Shown here one piece after another: positions 20,078 to 29,452 of a stretch of 43,129 nucleotides of DNA. Made by a program: the position numbers and the translations under genes. Source of the stretch: an uncultured Alphaproteobacteria bacterium (lineage in GTDB: Bacteria > Pseudomonadota > Alphaproteobacteria > Rhizobiales > Ancalomicrobiaceae); the NCBI GenBank assembly GCA_937864925.1, contig CALMFH010000289.1:1-43129 (forward strand), written 5' to 3'. The notes beneath the pieces were generated by a model. That model was not told where the DNA came from and searched no databases. It worked only from the letters and a program-made list of their open reading frames with translations. The stretch's first letter is position 1; the number at the start of each line of letters is the position of its first letter.

Positions 20078-20509
20078 ATGACCTTCCGCACCACCCGGCC
20101 CCTGCGCTTCGGCGACTGCGATCCCTCCGGCATCGCTTATTTCCCGGCCTATTTCGACCTGTTGGTCGGGGTGGTCGAGGAGTTCTTCGCGAGCCTCGGG
20201 GCGGCGTGGCCGACGCTCATCGGCGAACGGCGGATCGGGACCCCGACGGCAAAACTGGAGGTCGGCTTCGTCGCCCCCGGGTTCCACGGCGATCGGCTCG
20301 ACTTCACGCTTCGGGTGACGTCGGTCGGCCGCAGCTCACTGGACCTCGCCACCGAGGTGAAGGCCGGCGAGCGGCTGTTGTGGCAGGCCCGGCAGGTGCT
20401 GGTCGCCACGTCGCTCGATACCCATCGATCCCGCGCCTGGCCGGACGACATCCGTGCCGCGTTGACGCAACACCTGGAGACCGAGAATGCACGCGATCCT
20501 GCAGCCTGA
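20078..20509 (+). CDS. 4-hydroxybenzoyl-CoA-type hotdog thioesterase
   Basis: This 143-residue hotdog protein has the 4-HBT active-site segment FGDCDPSGIAYFPAYFD, with Asp as the catalytic residue, followed by VGFVAPGFHGDRLDFTLRV. It should hydrolyse an aryl- or acyl-CoA. In an aryl-CoA operon such enzymes often rescue trapped CoA when intermediates stall; a committed pathway step is possible too. Its 3' end overlaps the Rid gene by 23 nt, showing translational coupling. Confidence 0.88.
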   Translation: MTFRTTRPLRFGDCDPSGIAYFPAYFDLLVGVVEEFFASLGAAWPTLIGERRIGTPTAKLEVGFVAPGFHGDRLDFTLRVTSVGRSSLDLATEVKAGERLLWQARQVLVATSLDTHRSRAWPDDIRAALTQHLETENARDPAA

Positions 20510-20891
20510 GGGCTGGGCCAAGCCGATCGGTTACGCCAACGGCATCGTGTCGAGCGGCCGTATCGTCCATCTCGCCGGCCTCATCGGCTGGAACGCCGCC
20601 GGCGAATTCGAGAGCGACGATCTGGTCGATCAGGTGCGACAGGCGCTGGAGAACATCGTCGCGGTGCTGGCGGAAGCCGGCGCCGGGCCGGAACACATCA
20701 CTTCGATGACCTGGTATTTCGTCGACAAGCGCGACTATCTCGCCCGCCTCGCCGAGGTCGGTGCGGTCTATCGCGAGGTGATCGGACGGAACTTCCCGGC
20801 GATGGCGGCGGTGCAGGTCGCCGGTCTGATGGAGGACCGCGCCAAGGTCGAGATCCAGGCGGTGGCGGTGATCCCCGAGGCGTCGTCGTGA
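20487..20891 (+). CDS. Rid (YjgF/YER057c/UK114)-family protein without the catalytic Arg
   Basis: The 134-residue protein has the Rid fold pattern: GRIVHLAGLIGWNAAGEF, QVRQALENIVAVLAEAGAGPEHITSMTWYFVD, YREVIGRNFPAMAAVQVAGLMEDRAKVEIQAVAVIP. In RidA the motif is PAR-S/T with Arg105 binding the imine/enamine carboxylate; here Met106 stands at that position. It thus belongs with the Rid subfamilies found in catabolic operons rather than classical RidA deaminases. The pathway intermediate is a 2-amino enamine CoA ester with no free carboxylate, so loss of the Arg may fit that substrate (inference). Confidence 0.88.
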   Translation: MHAILQPEGWAKPIGYANGIVSSGRIVHLAGLIGWNAAGEFESDDLVDQVRQALENIVAVLAEAGAGPEHITSMTWYFVDKRDYLARLAEVGAVYREVIGRNFPAMAAVQVAGLMEDRAKVEIQAVAVIPEASS

Positions 20892-22867
20892 ACCCGGTGA
20901 CCGGCGTGCGTCGGCATTCCGAAACCGTGTCGAGCCGCCTCGACGGCGACGTCCTGGTGGTGGTGCTCGACAACCCGCCGGTCAACGCCGTCTCGCATTC
21001 GATGCGCGAAGGGCTGCTGGCGGCGCTCACCACTGCCGGGCGCGACGATGTCGTCGCGATCGTCGTCACCGGCGCCGGGACCGCCTTCGTCGGCGGTGCC
21101 GACATCCGCGAATTCGACGCACCGATCACCACTCCGACCCTGCCGGAGGTCACCGCGGCGCTCGAATCCTCGGCGAAGCCGGTGATCGCGGCGATCGACG
21201 GCGTGGCGCTCGGCGGCGGCCTCGAACTGGCGCTCGCCTGTCACCGGCGCATCGCCACGGCGCGTTCGAGTTTCGCGCTGCCCGAGGTGAAACTCGGCAT
21301 CGTGCCGGGAGCGGGCGGTACCCAGCGCCTACCGCGGCTCGTCGGTCTCGCCGCGGCGCTCGATCTGGTTCCCACCGGCCGCACCGTTGGCGCCGACGAG
21401 GCGCTGCGCCTCGGCCTCGTCGACGAACTGGTCGACACGGACGTCGTGGCGGCGGCGGTCGCGGTCGCCACGAGGTCGCGTGGCCTCTCACCCCGCCGCA
21501 CCGGGGCTCTCGCGGTACCGAAACTTCGCGCCGAGGAAACCGCCGACCTCGTCGCCGCGGCGACGGCGAAAGCCAAGGGACGGCCGGCGCCGCTCTCGGC
21601 GGTGCTGCTGGTTCGCTCGGCCGCCGATCTGCCGCTCGCGACCGGCCTCGCCGAGGAGCGGGCGACCTTCCTGGCCTTGCGCGCCTCGCCGGAAGCGGCG
21701 GCGCTGCGCCACGTCTTCTTCGCCGAGCGGGCGGCGGCCAGGGTCGCCGGGCTCGAGGGCGTCGCCGCTCGGCCGGTGGCGACGATCGGTGTCGTCGGCC
21801 TCGGGCTGATGGGCAGCGGTATCGCCACCGCGGCGGCGATCGCCGGCTACAGCGTCGTCGGGGTCGAACAGTCGGCCGAAGCGGCGAGTGCGGGCGAGAT
21901 GCGCATCGCCGACCTGATCGCTCGCGCCGCACGTTCCGGGCGGACCGGCGGCGCCGATGCGGCGACGGTGGCGGCGCGGGTCGTGACCGGCGACGATCTC
22001 GCCGCCCTCGCCGGCGCCGATCTGGTGATCGAGGCGGTGATCGATGATCACGACGCCAAGGCGGCGCTGTTCGGCCGGCTCGACGGCATCGTCCGGCCCG
22101 ACGCGATCCTCGCCACCAACACCAGCTATCTCGATCCCGACCGCCTCGCCGAGGCGGTGTCGAATCCGGAGCGGGTGATCGGACTGCACTTCTTCTCGCC
22201 CGCCCACGTCATGCGGCTGGTCGAGGTGGTGCGTCGTGCCGGGACCGCACCGGAGATCCTCGCCACCGCGATCGCGGTCGCCCGCAGGCTCGGCAAGCTG
22301 CCGGTGGTCACGGGCGTCTGCGAAGGCTTCATCGGCAACCGCATCTTCTCCGCCTATCGCCGCGAGGCCGAGTATCTGCTCGAGGACGGCGCGAGCCCGC
22401 AGACGATCGACGCGGCGATGGAAGCTCACGGCTTCGCCATGGGACCGTTCGCGGTCTTCGATCTCGCGGGCCTCGAGATCGCCTGGGCGCGACGCAAGCG
22501 CACCCCGCGCGATCCGGCCGTGCGCCACGTCGACGTCGCCGATCGGCTGTGCGAAGCCGGCCGCTTCGGCGCCAAGGTCGGGCGCGGCTGGTGGGACCAC
22601 GTCGACGGCCGTCGTGTCGCCTCGCCCGAAGTCGCGGCGCTGATCGCGGCGTCGCGAGCGGCGAAGGGCATCGTGCCGCGGCCGGTCACGGCGGACGAGA
22701 TCGTCGCGCGTCTGACCGGGGCGATGGTCGCCGAGGGACGGGCGTTGCTCGCCGAGGGCATCGCTGCGCGGGCGAGCGACATCGATCTGGTGATGATCAA
22801 CGGCTACGGCTTCCCGGCGTATCGCGGCGGGCCGATGTGGGCGGCAGAGCAGGGGGCACGGGGATGA
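20888..22867 (+). CDS. Fused enoyl-CoA hydratase / 3-hydroxyacyl-CoA dehydrogenase
   Basis: The 659-residue bifunctional protein starts at GTG 20888, overlapping the Rid stop by 4 nt. Residues 1-260 are a crotonase domain with both catalytic glutamates (E113 in GGGLELAL, E133 in LPEVKLG). Residues about 298-480 are a Rossmann domain ([11 protein letters not shown], 302-311) with the catalytic His434 in [10 protein letters not shown]; two helical 3HCDH C-terminal repeats follow ([39 protein letters not shown]). It would hydrate and then NAD-oxidise the ring-opened acyl-CoA, preparing it for thiolysis. Confidence 0.92.
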   Translation: MNPVTGVRRHSETVSSRLDGDVLVVVLDNPPVNAVSHSMREGLLAALTTAGRDDVVAIVVTGAGTAFVGGADIREFDAPITTPTLPEVTAALESSAKPVIAAIDGVALGGGLELALACHRRIATARSSFALPEVKLGIVPGAGGTQRLPRLVGLAAALDLVPTGRTVGADEALRLGLVDELVDTDVVAAAVAVATRSRGLSPRRTGALAVPKLRAEETADLVAAATAKAKGRPAPLSAVLLVRSAADLPLATGLAEERATFLALRASPEAAALRHVFFAERAAARVAGLEGVAARPVATIGVVGLGLMGSGIATAAAIAGYSVVGVEQSAEAASAGEMRIADLIARAARSGRTGGADAATVAARVVTGDDLAALAGADLVIEAVIDDHDAKAALFGRLDGIVRPDAILATNTSYLDPDRLAEAVSNPERVIGLHFFSPAHVMRLVEVVRRAGTAPEILATAIAVARRLGKLPVVTGVCEGFIGNRIFSAYRREAEYLLEDGASPQTIDAAMEAHGFAMGPFAVFDLAGLEIAWARRKRTPRDPAVRHVDVADRLCEAGRFGAKVGRGWWDHVDGRRVASPEVAALIAASRAAKGIVPRPVTADEIVARLTGAMVAEGRALLAEGIAARASDIDLVMINGYGFPAYRGGPMWAAEQGARG

Positions 22868-24072
22868 TCGATGCCTACATCGTCGGCGGCGCCCGTACGC
22901 CGATCGGCCGCTACGGTGGGGCGCTGTCGACGGTGCGGACCGACGATCTCGCCGCCCACGCATTGCGCGCCGCGCTCGCCCGCTTTCCCACGATCCCCGG
23001 TGATGCGGTCGACGAGGTGATCTTCGGCTGCGCCAATCAGGCCGGCGAGGACAATCGCAACGTCGCCCGCATGGCGGTGCTGCTCGCCGGTCTGCCCGAG
23101 ACGGTTCCGGCGGTGACCGTCAACCGGCTGTGCGGATCCGGGCTCGACGCGGTCGGTCTGGCGGCGCGCGCCATCCGGCTCGGCGAGGCCGATGTCGTCG
23201 TCGCCGGCGGGGTGGAGAGCATGAGCCGCGCCCCTTTCGTCATCCCGAAGGCCGATGGTGCGTTCCAGCGGACGACCGAGATCCACGACACCACCATCGG
23301 CTGGCGCTTCGTCCATCCGGCGATCGCCCGCGATCACGGCATCGAGTCGATGCCGGAGACGGCGGAGAACGTCGCCGCCGAATTCGGCATCTCGCGCGCC
23401 GATCAGGACGCCTTCGCCCTGCGCAGCCAGGAGCGTGCCCTCGCGGCGCGGCAGAGCGGTCGCTTCGGCGAGGAGATCGAGCCGGTCACGATCCCGGTGC
23501 GACGCGGTGAATCGATCCGGGTCGAGCACGACGAACACCCGCGCGCCACCACGCTCGACAAGTTGGCCGCGCTGCCGACGCCGTTCCGCGCCGGCGGGTC
23601 GGTCACCGCCGGCAACGCCTCCGGGGTCAACGACGGCGCCGCGGCGGTGATCCTCGCCTCGCGCCGCGCCATCGAGCGTCACGGCCTGACGCCGCTCGCC
23701 CGCGTGGTCGGTCTCGCCACGGCCGGTGTGGCGCCGCGGCTGATGGGCATCGGCCCGGTGCCGGCGACGCGCGATCTTCTCGACCGCCACGGGCTGCGGA
23801 TCGCCGACATCGACCTCGTCGAACTCAACGAGGCCTTCGCCGCCCAGGCGCTCGCCTGCCTGCGCCAACTCGGCCTCGGCGACGACGCGAGCCACGTCAA
23901 TCCCAACGGCGGGGCGATCGCCCTCGGCCATCCGCTCGGTATGTCGGGCGCCCGCCTGGCGCTCTCGGCGGCGCTGGAGCGCGCCCATCGCGGCGCCCGC
24001 CATGCGCTCGTCAGCATGTGCGTCGGGGTGGGGCAGGGGATCTCGCTGCTGCTCGATGGCCGCGGCGGCTGA
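22864..24072 (+). CDS. Acetyl-CoA C-acyltransferase, 3-oxoadipyl-CoA thiolase-like
   Basis: The 402-residue thiolase overlaps the previous stop by ATGA. It resembles PcaF/Paa[25 protein letters not shown], nucleophile Cys90 in [42 protein letters not shown] with catalytic His, and SMCVGVGQG with the second Cys. It ends the operon. PcaF cleaves a C6 dicarboxyl-CoA; here the linked GcdH suggests the C7 homologue 3-oxopimelyl-CoA, yielding glutaryl-CoA and acetyl-CoA (inference). Confidence 0.92.
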   Translation: MIDAYIVGGARTPIGRYGGALSTVRTDDLAAHALRAALARFPTIPGDAVDEVIFGCANQAGEDNRNVARMAVLLAGLPETVPAVTVNRLCGSGLDAVGLAARAIRLGEADVVVAGGVESMSRAPFVIPKADGAFQRTTEIHDTTIGWRFVHPAIARDHGIESMPETAENVAAEFGISRADQDAFALRSQERALAARQSGRFGEEIEPVTIPVRRGESIRVEHDEHPRATTLDKLAALPTPFRAGGSVTAGNASGVNDGAAAVILASRRAIERHGLTPLARVVGLATAGVAPRLMGIGPVPATRDLLDRHGLRIADIDLVELNEAFAAQALACLRQLGLGDDASHVNPNGGAIALGHPLGMSGARLALSAALERAHRGARHALVSMCVGVGQGISLLLDGRGG

Positions 24073-24116
24073 CCGGTGTCTCCGGCGCGCGGCCGCGTTC
24101 GCAACAGAAGAGCGGC

Positions 24117-24201
24117 TGGTGCGGACGGGGGGACTCGAACCCCCACGCCTCACGGCGCAAGATTTTAAGTCTCGTGCGTCTACCGGTTTCGCCACGTCCG
24201 C
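24117..24201 (-). tRNA. tRNA-Leu(UAA)
   Basis: The minus strand folds as a class II tRNA: acceptor GCGGACG pairs with CGTCCGC, discriminator A and an encoded CCA (24117-24119). The anticodon loop CTTAAAA has anticodon TAA between arms CGAGA and TCTTG; a short variable arm and GGTTCGAGTCC T-loop follow. It reads UUA, a rare codon in this GC-rich genome. It lies convergent with the abm operon. Confidence 0.95.
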
Positions 24202-24596
24202 TTCGCCACGAAGAGGGGTAGCGGTGGCCGGTGCCGAGATCAAGCGGCGATCGAGATTCGCCCCCGACGCGGTGACGTCGCGGTCGTGAGGACACGTCGC
24301 CGCCCGGTCGGGCGAAGACCCGTCGACAGCCGCCGCCACGGCGGCACGGCGCCTCGCGTCGTCTGTCCGGGGCGTCTCGACCCGTACCTGTCACGGCTCG
24401 CCGACCGTCTCGTATCTGCGAGCGCTTCCACGACATGGGTCCGCTTTCGCCCCGCTTCCGCCACGGAAGCGCCGAAGCACGACCGCGATCGGGTCCGAGG
24501 CTCTTAGGCGATCGCGGGTGTCGGCTGGTCGGTGGACATCGGATGTGATCCGGCAAGGCGCGAGGGCGCGGCCGAGGCAGGTGGGGAGAGACGACG
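24202..24596. other. Intergenic region without a visible gene
   Basis: This 395-bp stretch between the tRNA 5' end and the VWA gene contains only arginine- and proline-rich frames with no family resemblance, which look like non-coding translations. It should hold the tRNA promoter on the minus strand and the VWA gene promoter near its right end. No direct repeat of the tRNA 3' end was noticed, so there is no sign of an integrated element. Confidence 0.5.
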
Positions 24597-25763
24597 ATGA
24601 ACCGGTGGATCCTGGCGAGCGGGTTGGCGACGGCGTTGATGGTGTCGATGGTGCGGCCCGGATGGTCCTCCGACCAACCGCAGGTGACGGTCGACGAGGC
24701 GCGGACCTCGGCGAAGACGCAGGCGCTCCTCGCTCCGGCCGCCCGCGTCGAGGTCGCCTTCGTGCTCGACACCACCGGATCGATGGGCGGACTCATCGAC
24801 GGTGCCAAGCGGCGGATCTGGGGCATCGCCGACGAGATCCGCAAAGCCAATCCGAGCGCCGAGATCCGCATCGGTCTCGTCGCCTACCGCGACCGCGGCG
24901 ACGTCTACATCACCGAGAAGACGGATCTTTCGACCGATATCCACGCCGTCTACGGCAAGCTGCTCGACCATCGCGCCCAGGGCGGCGGCGATCGGCCGGA
25001 ATCGGTCAACGAGGCGCTGGCGGTGGCGGTGAACGGCCTGACCTGGACGAAGGCGGCGGACACGCGGCGCATCGTCTTCCTGGTCGGCGACGCCCCGCCG
25101 CACATGGACTATCCTCAGGACGTGCCCTTCGCCGACACGCTGAAGATCGCCGAACGGGAGGGCATCGTCGTCGACACGGTTCAGGCCGGTGATGCCGCCG
25201 ACACCGAGACGATCTGGCGGACCATCGCCCAGCTCGGTCACGGCGACTACGTCAAGATCCCGCAGACCGGCGGCGTGGTGACGATCAAGACGCCTTTCGA
25301 CCAGGAGATCCTCGAGCTGCAGTTGAAGCTCAACCGGACCGTCGTGCCCTACGGCGACCAGCGCCGGCAGGCGATGGTCAAGGCCAAGACCGAAATGGCG
25401 GCCAAGGCGGCACCGGCGGCGGCGTCCGACATGGCGAGCTACAACGTCCGCGCCAAGGCACCGGAAGCGCGCACCGTCGTCACCGGCGAGGGCGACCTCG
25501 TCGCCGACGTGATCGCCGGCCGGGCGAAGCTCGAGGGCGTGAAGAAGGACGATCTGCCGCCGGAGCTGCAAGGCCTCAGCCAGGACAAGCTCACCGCCGC
25601 GATCACCGCCAAGTCGAGCGAGCGCAGTGCCCTGCAGACCGAGCTGGCGCGCCTCGTCGCCAAACGTGACGCCGTGGTCGCGGCGGAGAAGGCGAAGACC
25701 GGCGAAGGTCGCGACGGCTTCGACAGGGTGGTCGAGGAGATCGTGCGCAAGCAGATCATGTGA
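24597..25763 (+). CDS. Exported von Willebrand factor A domain protein
   Basis: The 388-residue protein has a signal peptide-like start (MNRWILASGLATALMVSMVRPGWSS) and a VWA domain with the MIDAS motif DTTGSMG, the Thr-containing second loop (GGGDRPESVNEAL) and Asp in FLVGDAPPHMDY. The C-terminal third is Ala/Lys/Glu-rich and probably helical (ELARLVAKRDAVVAAEKAKTGEG). It probably sits in the periplasm and binds a divalent cation-dependent partner. GGGGAGAGACGACG precedes the ATG. No operon partner is evident, so function is unknown. Confidence 0.82.
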   Translation: MNRWILASGLATALMVSMVRPGWSSDQPQVTVDEARTSAKTQALLAPAARVEVAFVLDTTGSMGGLIDGAKRRIWGIADEIRKANPSAEIRIGLVAYRDRGDVYITEKTDLSTDIHAVYGKLLDHRAQGGGDRPESVNEALAVAVNGLTWTKAADTRRIVFLVGDAPPHMDYPQDVPFADTLKIAEREGIVVDTVQAGDAADTETIWRTIAQLGHGDYVKIPQTGGVVTIKTPFDQEILELQLKLNRTVVPYGDQRRQAMVKAKTEMAAKAAPAAASDMASYNVRAKAPEARTVVTGEGDLVADVIAGRAKLEGVKKDDLPPELQGLSQDKLTAAITAKSSERSALQTELARLVAKRDAVVAAEKAKTGEGRDGFDRVVEEIVRKQIM

Positions 25764-25856
25764 GGCGCCGCGGGCGCACGAGCCACGTCGGCAAGTGCCC
25801 ACGGCGGTCCCTCGCGCTCGCCCCGGACGACTTCGGTCCGGTCGAGAAGACCGCCC

Positions 25857-26186
25857 TCAGCCCTCGTCGGCCTCCAGCGCCGCCTTGGTCTCGGTGATGA
25901 ATTCCTCGGCGCCTTTCTTGGCTTCGCGGATGATGTCGGCGAAGTCCTTGCCGAGGCGGTCGAGGGCCATGCGCAGGCCGCCGGCGGAGGGCTTGTCGAC
26001 ACTCATGACGTAGCCCGACATGGCGATCGACAGGGCGATGTTGACCAGTCCGAAGACCGCGGTGCCCTCGTCGACCTCGTTCTCGTCGAGATAGTCGAGC
26101 ACCATGTCGCGCAGCGCCTCGGCGTGGGCCTCCTGTTCGTCGTCCCAGCTCTCGCCTTCGCGGTCGTCGTCGCCGCCGTTGATCAT
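25857..26186 (-). CDS. Small acidic conserved hypothetical protein (109 aa)
   Basis: The protein starts MINGGDDDREGESWDDEQEAHAEALRDMVLDYLDENEVDEG, then a mildly hydrophobic AVFGLVNIALSIAMSGYVMSV and an amphipathic helix MALDRLGKDFADIIREAKKGAEEFITETKAALEADEG. Start at ATG 26186 was chosen because the sequence upstream in frame is Arg/Pro-rich non-coding-like. No domain was recognised. It follows the xanthine phosphoribosyltransferase gene by about 50 bp on the same strand and may be co-transcribed. Confidence 0.7.
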   Translation of the reverse strand: MINGGDDDREGESWDDEQEAHAEALRDMVLDYLDENEVDEGTAVFGLVNIALSIAMSGYVMSVDKPSAGGLRMALDRLGKDFADIIREAKKGAEEFITETKAALEADEG

Positions 26187-26239
26187 GTGTGCCTCTTCGT
26201 CGTTCGGGATGGAGGGGACGCGGCGTCGGTCGGTCGCGG

Positions 26240-26743
26240 TCAGGCGCCGCCCTCGCGGATCGGCGGCTGGAACTGCCAGCCCATGTCCCACGGGAAGTAG
26301 ATCCAGGTGTCCTGCGACACTTCGGTGACGAAGGTGTCGACCAGCGGGCGGCCCTGCGGCTTGGCGTAGACGGTGGCGAAATGGGCCTTGGGCATCATCT
26401 CGCGTACGACGCGGGCGGTCTTACCCGTATCGACGAGGTCGTCGATGATCAGGATGCCGGCGCCTTCGCCGCCGCCGAGGTCGAGGAGCTGCGGCTGGAC
26501 GGTCTTCATCACCCGGAGTTCACCCTGGGTGGTGTAGTCGTGGTAGGAGGCGACGCAGATCGACTCGATCAGGCGGATGTCGAGTTCGCGCGCCACGATC
26601 GCCGCCGGGACGAGACCGCCGCGGGTGATGGCGACGATCGCCTGCCACTGGCCCTGACCGGAGAGACGCCAGGCGAGCGCACGGGCATCGCGGTGGAACT
26701 GATCCCAGGAGACGGGGAAGGCCTTGGGTTGGGGAGCGCTCAT
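26240..26743 (-). CDS. gpt: Xanthine phosphoribosyltransferase
   Basis: The 167-residue purine salvage enzyme makes XMP (and GMP) from PRPP. It shows the type I PRTase loop [18 protein letters not shown] (PRPP-binding), [23 protein letters not shown] and the substrate-side FPWDMGWQF near the C-terminus, which is a Gpt hallmark. Length is close to E. coli Gpt (152) with short extensions. It lies 8 bp after the MoaB/CinA-like gene, so both are likely in one operon. Confidence 0.93.
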   Translation of the reverse strand: MSAPQPKAFPVSWDQFHRDARALAWRLSGQGQWQAIVAITRGGLVPAAIVARELDIRLIESICVASYHDYTTQGELRVMKTVQPQLLDLGGGEGAGILIIDDLVDTGKTARVVREMMPKAHFATVYAKPQGRPLVDTFVTEVSQDTWIYFPWDMGWQFQPPIREGGA

Positions 26744-26751
26744 CGCTTACC

Positions 26752-27531
26752 TCACGGATATCTGGCACGGACTTCGGCGAGCATGGCCTCGACCGCGGCG
26801 ACGGCGGCGTCGAGGGCGGCGGAATCACGAGCCCGCACCACGATGTTGGTGGCGTAACGGCCGTCGCGTTCATAAGGGTAGGAGCCGATGACCGTCGCCG
26901 GATGTGCCTTCTGGATGGCGGCGAGCGGCGTGGCGACGAGGCCTTCGCCGCGTTCGGCGTCGATGGTCTTCGACATCATCGGCCGTCCCCCCTTCAGGGT
27001 GCGGCAGACCTCGGTCATCATCGCTTCGAGCACCACCGGCACGCCGGCCATGACGTGGACGTTGCCGATCCGGAACCCCGGCATACCGTTCTCGGTCTCG
27101 ATCAGGTCGGCGCCGAGGGGGATGCGGGCCATGCGCAGGCGGGCTTCGTTGATCTCGGCGCGGCCGGCGAGTCGGGCCTTCAGGATCTCCACGGCGCGCG
27201 GGTGATGATCGATGCCGACGCCGAAGGCCTTGGCGACGGCATCGGCGGTGATGTCGTCGTGGGTGGGGCCGATGCCGCCGGAGGTGAAGACGTGGGTCCA
27301 GCGGGCAGAGAGGGCCCGGACCGCCTCGACGATCATGTCCTCCTCGTCGGGAACGATGCGCACCTCCTTGAGATCGACGCCGATCTCGGTGAGGCGGTCG
27401 GCGACGTAGCCGATGTTGCGGTCCTTGGTGCGGCCGGAAAGGATCTCGTCGCCGATCACCACCATCCCGGCGGTGACGACGTCGGCGGAGGGGCGGTCGG
27501 CGGTGGCGGGGGAGGTCGCGTCGGCGGTCAT
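26752..27531 (-). CDS. CinA N-terminal/MoaB-like molybdopterin-binding domain protein
   Basis: The 259-residue protein has the MoCF/CinA-N fold: AGMVVIGDEILSGRTKDRNIGYVADRLTEIGVDLKEVRIVPDEEDMIVEAVRAL, the signature TSGGIGPTHDDITADAVAKAFG, and MPGFRIGNVHVMAGVPVVLEAMM. It lacks the nicotinamide-deamidase C-terminal domain of full CinA. The ATG at 27531 follows GGGAGGACGAC, a better ribosome site than the upstream in-frame ATGs. Stand-alone homologues are often annotated as FAD synthetase-like or competence-damage proteins; function is not certain. Confidence 0.85.
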   Translation of the reverse strand: MTADATSPATADRPSADVVTAGMVVIGDEILSGRTKDRNIGYVADRLTEIGVDLKEVRIVPDEEDMIVEAVRALSARWTHVFTSGGIGPTHDDITADAVAKAFGVGIDHHPRAVEILKARLAGRAEINEARLRMARIPLGADLIETENGMPGFRIGNVHVMAGVPVVLEAMMTEVCRTLKGGRPMMSKTIDAERGEGLVATPLAAIQKAHPATVIGSYPYERDGRYATNIVVRARDSAALDAAVAAVEAMLAEVRARYP

Positions 27532-27664
27532 GTCGTCCTCCCTCATGGCGGAGCGTGCCGCGATCGGCCGGCCCGGTTCTGCGGTCAATAGATCAATCCG
27601 CGGCGGCCCTCAAGGCGCGCCGGCGCGGCGAACGTGGACAAGGTGCGGCGTCGGGAGACCCCGA

Positions 27665-28867
27665 TCACTCCGGCCGGTCGACTCGCCAGCGGTAGATCCA
27701 GTCCATGCGGTCGAGGAGTTGGCCGCCGACCCCCCACTTGAGCGCCACGTCGCGGAAGACGGCGAGGGCGTGGGGCAGGTGATAGAGCCGGCCGTTGGAG
27801 ACAGCCTGTTCGACGATGGCGCGGGTGCGGGGCTTGCGCGCCGTCTCGTAGGCACGGAAGGCGGCGGGGACGTCGTTGGCCGCGTCGAGCACTCGGGCGA
27901 GGACGGCGGCGTCCTCGATGGCCATGCCGCCGCCCTGGGCGGCGAAGGGGAGGGTGGCGTGGGCGGCATCGCCGAGCAGCGTCACCGCGCCCGAGGTCCA
28001 GTCGAAATCGGCCTCGAACCCACACAGCGCCCATTTGGTCCAGGTCTCGGGCAGGTCGAGCAGACGACGGGCCGCCTCCGGCCAGCGCGACCGGCCGGTC
28101 AGGCCGAAATGGGTGGCGAATTCGGCGCGCGATGCGGGCACCGACCAACCGTCGCTCTGCCAGTCGTCCTCGACCACGGCGACGAGATTGAACTCGCGGC
28201 CGGCGCGCAGCGGGTAGTGGACGAGATGGGCGCGCGGCGACAGCCACATGGCGGTGACGTCCCGGAACGCCTCGGGGACGCGGTCGATCGGGACGGTGGC
28301 ACGATAGGCGGTGCGGCCGGTGTAGCGGGCCGGCGGGCCGGCGCGCAGTTTGGTGCGGACGCGTGAGCGCACGCCGTCGGCGCCGACGAGGCCGTCGGCC
28401 TTCAGATCGCGCGGCTCGCCGGCGATGGTGGCATGGACGGTGATCGCCTCCGGAGCCGGGCTGGCGTCGCGGAAGCGGGCGTCGAGGATCAGTTCGATCT
28501 TCGGTTCGGCGGCCACCGCCGCGGCGAGGACGGCGAGCAGGTCGGCGCGGTGGATCACCCAGAAGGGCGCACCGTAGCGCGCTTCCACGCTCCGACCGAC
28601 CGGCGTCCGGGCGACCTCGCCGCCGCTGCGGGAGGAATGGACGACGATGTCGCGCGGGGTGATCGCGTGGACGTCGAGGGCGTCGCGCAGACCGAGATCG
28701 ACCAGGACTCGCGAAGCATTGGGCGACAGCTGGATGCCCGCGCCGACCTCGGCCAGCGCCGCGGCCTGTTCGAGCACGGTGACGCGATGGCCGGTACGGG
28801 CGAGCGCCAGAGCGGCGGTCAAGCCGCCGATGCCGCCGCCAGCGATGATGAGGTGATGCTTCGACAT
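27665..28867 (-). CDS. FAD-dependent monooxygenase, salicylate 1-hydroxylase-like
   Basis: The 400-residue class A flavin hydroxylase has the Rossmann GGGIGGLTAALALARTGHRVTVLEQ, the mid-chain DG motif LVGADGVRSRVR, and GDAAHATLPFAAQGGGMAIEDAAVLA, the second FAD-binding motif. It should hydroxylate an aromatic or quinone-like substrate using NAD(P)H and O2. The family includes salicylate and 3-hydroxybenzoate hydroxylases and UbiH-like enzymes; substrate cannot be chosen. The gene lies 55 bp after a CHCC zinc-finger gene, a pairing common in rhizobia. Confidence 0.88.
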   Translation of the reverse strand: MSKHHLIIAGGGIGGLTAALALARTGHRVTVLEQAAALAEVGAGIQLSPNASRVLVDLGLRDALDVHAITPRDIVVHSSRSGGEVARTPVGRSVEARYGAPFWVIHRADLLAVLAAAVAAEPKIELILDARFRDASPAPEAITVHATIAGEPRDLKADGLVGADGVRSRVRTKLRAGPPARYTGRTAYRATVPIDRVPEAFRDVTAMWLSPRAHLVHYPLRAGREFNLVAVVEDDWQSDGWSVPASRAEFATHFGLTGRSRWPEAARRLLDLPETWTKWALCGFEADFDWTSGAVTLLGDAAHATLPFAAQGGGMAIEDAAVLARVLDAANDVPAAFRAYETARKPRTRAIVEQAVSNGRLYHLPHALAVFRDVALKWGVGGQLLDRMDWIYRWRVDRPE

Positions 28868-28922
28868 GGTGCGGCCGAACGTTGCGGATCGTCGCTCGTC
28901 GCGGCGGAACCGGGGTTCTCGC

Positions 28923-29174
28923 TCACTCCGCGGCGGCGGCGGGGTGCCAAGCGGCGTCAGCCGGATCGGCGGCGCCCGCCTTCAGCTTCGCGTCATGGAC
29001 GTAGAGTGTGCCGCAGTAGGGGCAGAGCTTCTCGTCGCCGGCGCCCATGTCGAGGAAGACGTGGGGATGATCGAAGGGCGGCTTCGCCCCGACGCACATG
29101 AACTCGCGCGCGCCGATCCGGATCTTGTCGATGCCGTGGTCGTTGGCGAAGTGGGGAACGGCAACGTCCGCCAT
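28923..29174 (-). CDS. CHCC zinc-finger domain protein (NDUFS6-like)
   Basis: The 83-residue protein contains FMCVGAKPPFDHPHVFLDMGAGDEKLCPYCGTLYVHD, with Cys, His and a CPYC knuckle able to bind zinc as in the zf-CHCC family related to complex I subunit NDUFS6. It may assist complex I or another redox complex; evidence for that is only family membership. The ATG follows GGAAAGCTC. It is divergent from the alpha/beta hydrolase gene at 29453. Confidence 0.85.
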   Translation of the reverse strand: MADVAVPHFANDHGIDKIRIGAREFMCVGAKPPFDHPHVFLDMGAGDEKLCPYCGTLYVHDAKLKAGAADPADAAWHPAAAAE

Positions 29175-29452
29175 GAGCTTTCCTCGTCATTTTCGATTGT
29201 CGGCGCGACCATACAAGCCGAGACCGGGGAAGGGTAGTGCGGAAAAGGGATGACCTCGCGCACCACCCTCGGCGGTGGCGACCCGGCTCGGCACGATCGC
29301 CACCGCCGGCGGACGCGGGCGGCGGGGCGGTGTTCGGGGGCGTCATCCGGTGAGACCTGCGGCCCCCCCGATCGACCCGGACGCCGTGACGCGGTATTGA
29401 GGCGGCCATGAGGATCGTCTCGCTCTCCCACTCGCCCGCACCCCGGAGCCCC

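Noticed and set aside
24117-24201. tRNA-Leu as the attachment site of an integrated element carrying the island
   Set aside because: No integrase, no direct repeat of the tRNA 3' end and no composition shift were noticed; the tRNA merely borders the island.
24240-24507. Two short frames in the tRNA-VWA gap
   Set aside because: Both are Arg/Pro-rich, lack ribosome sites and look like non-coding GC-rich translations.
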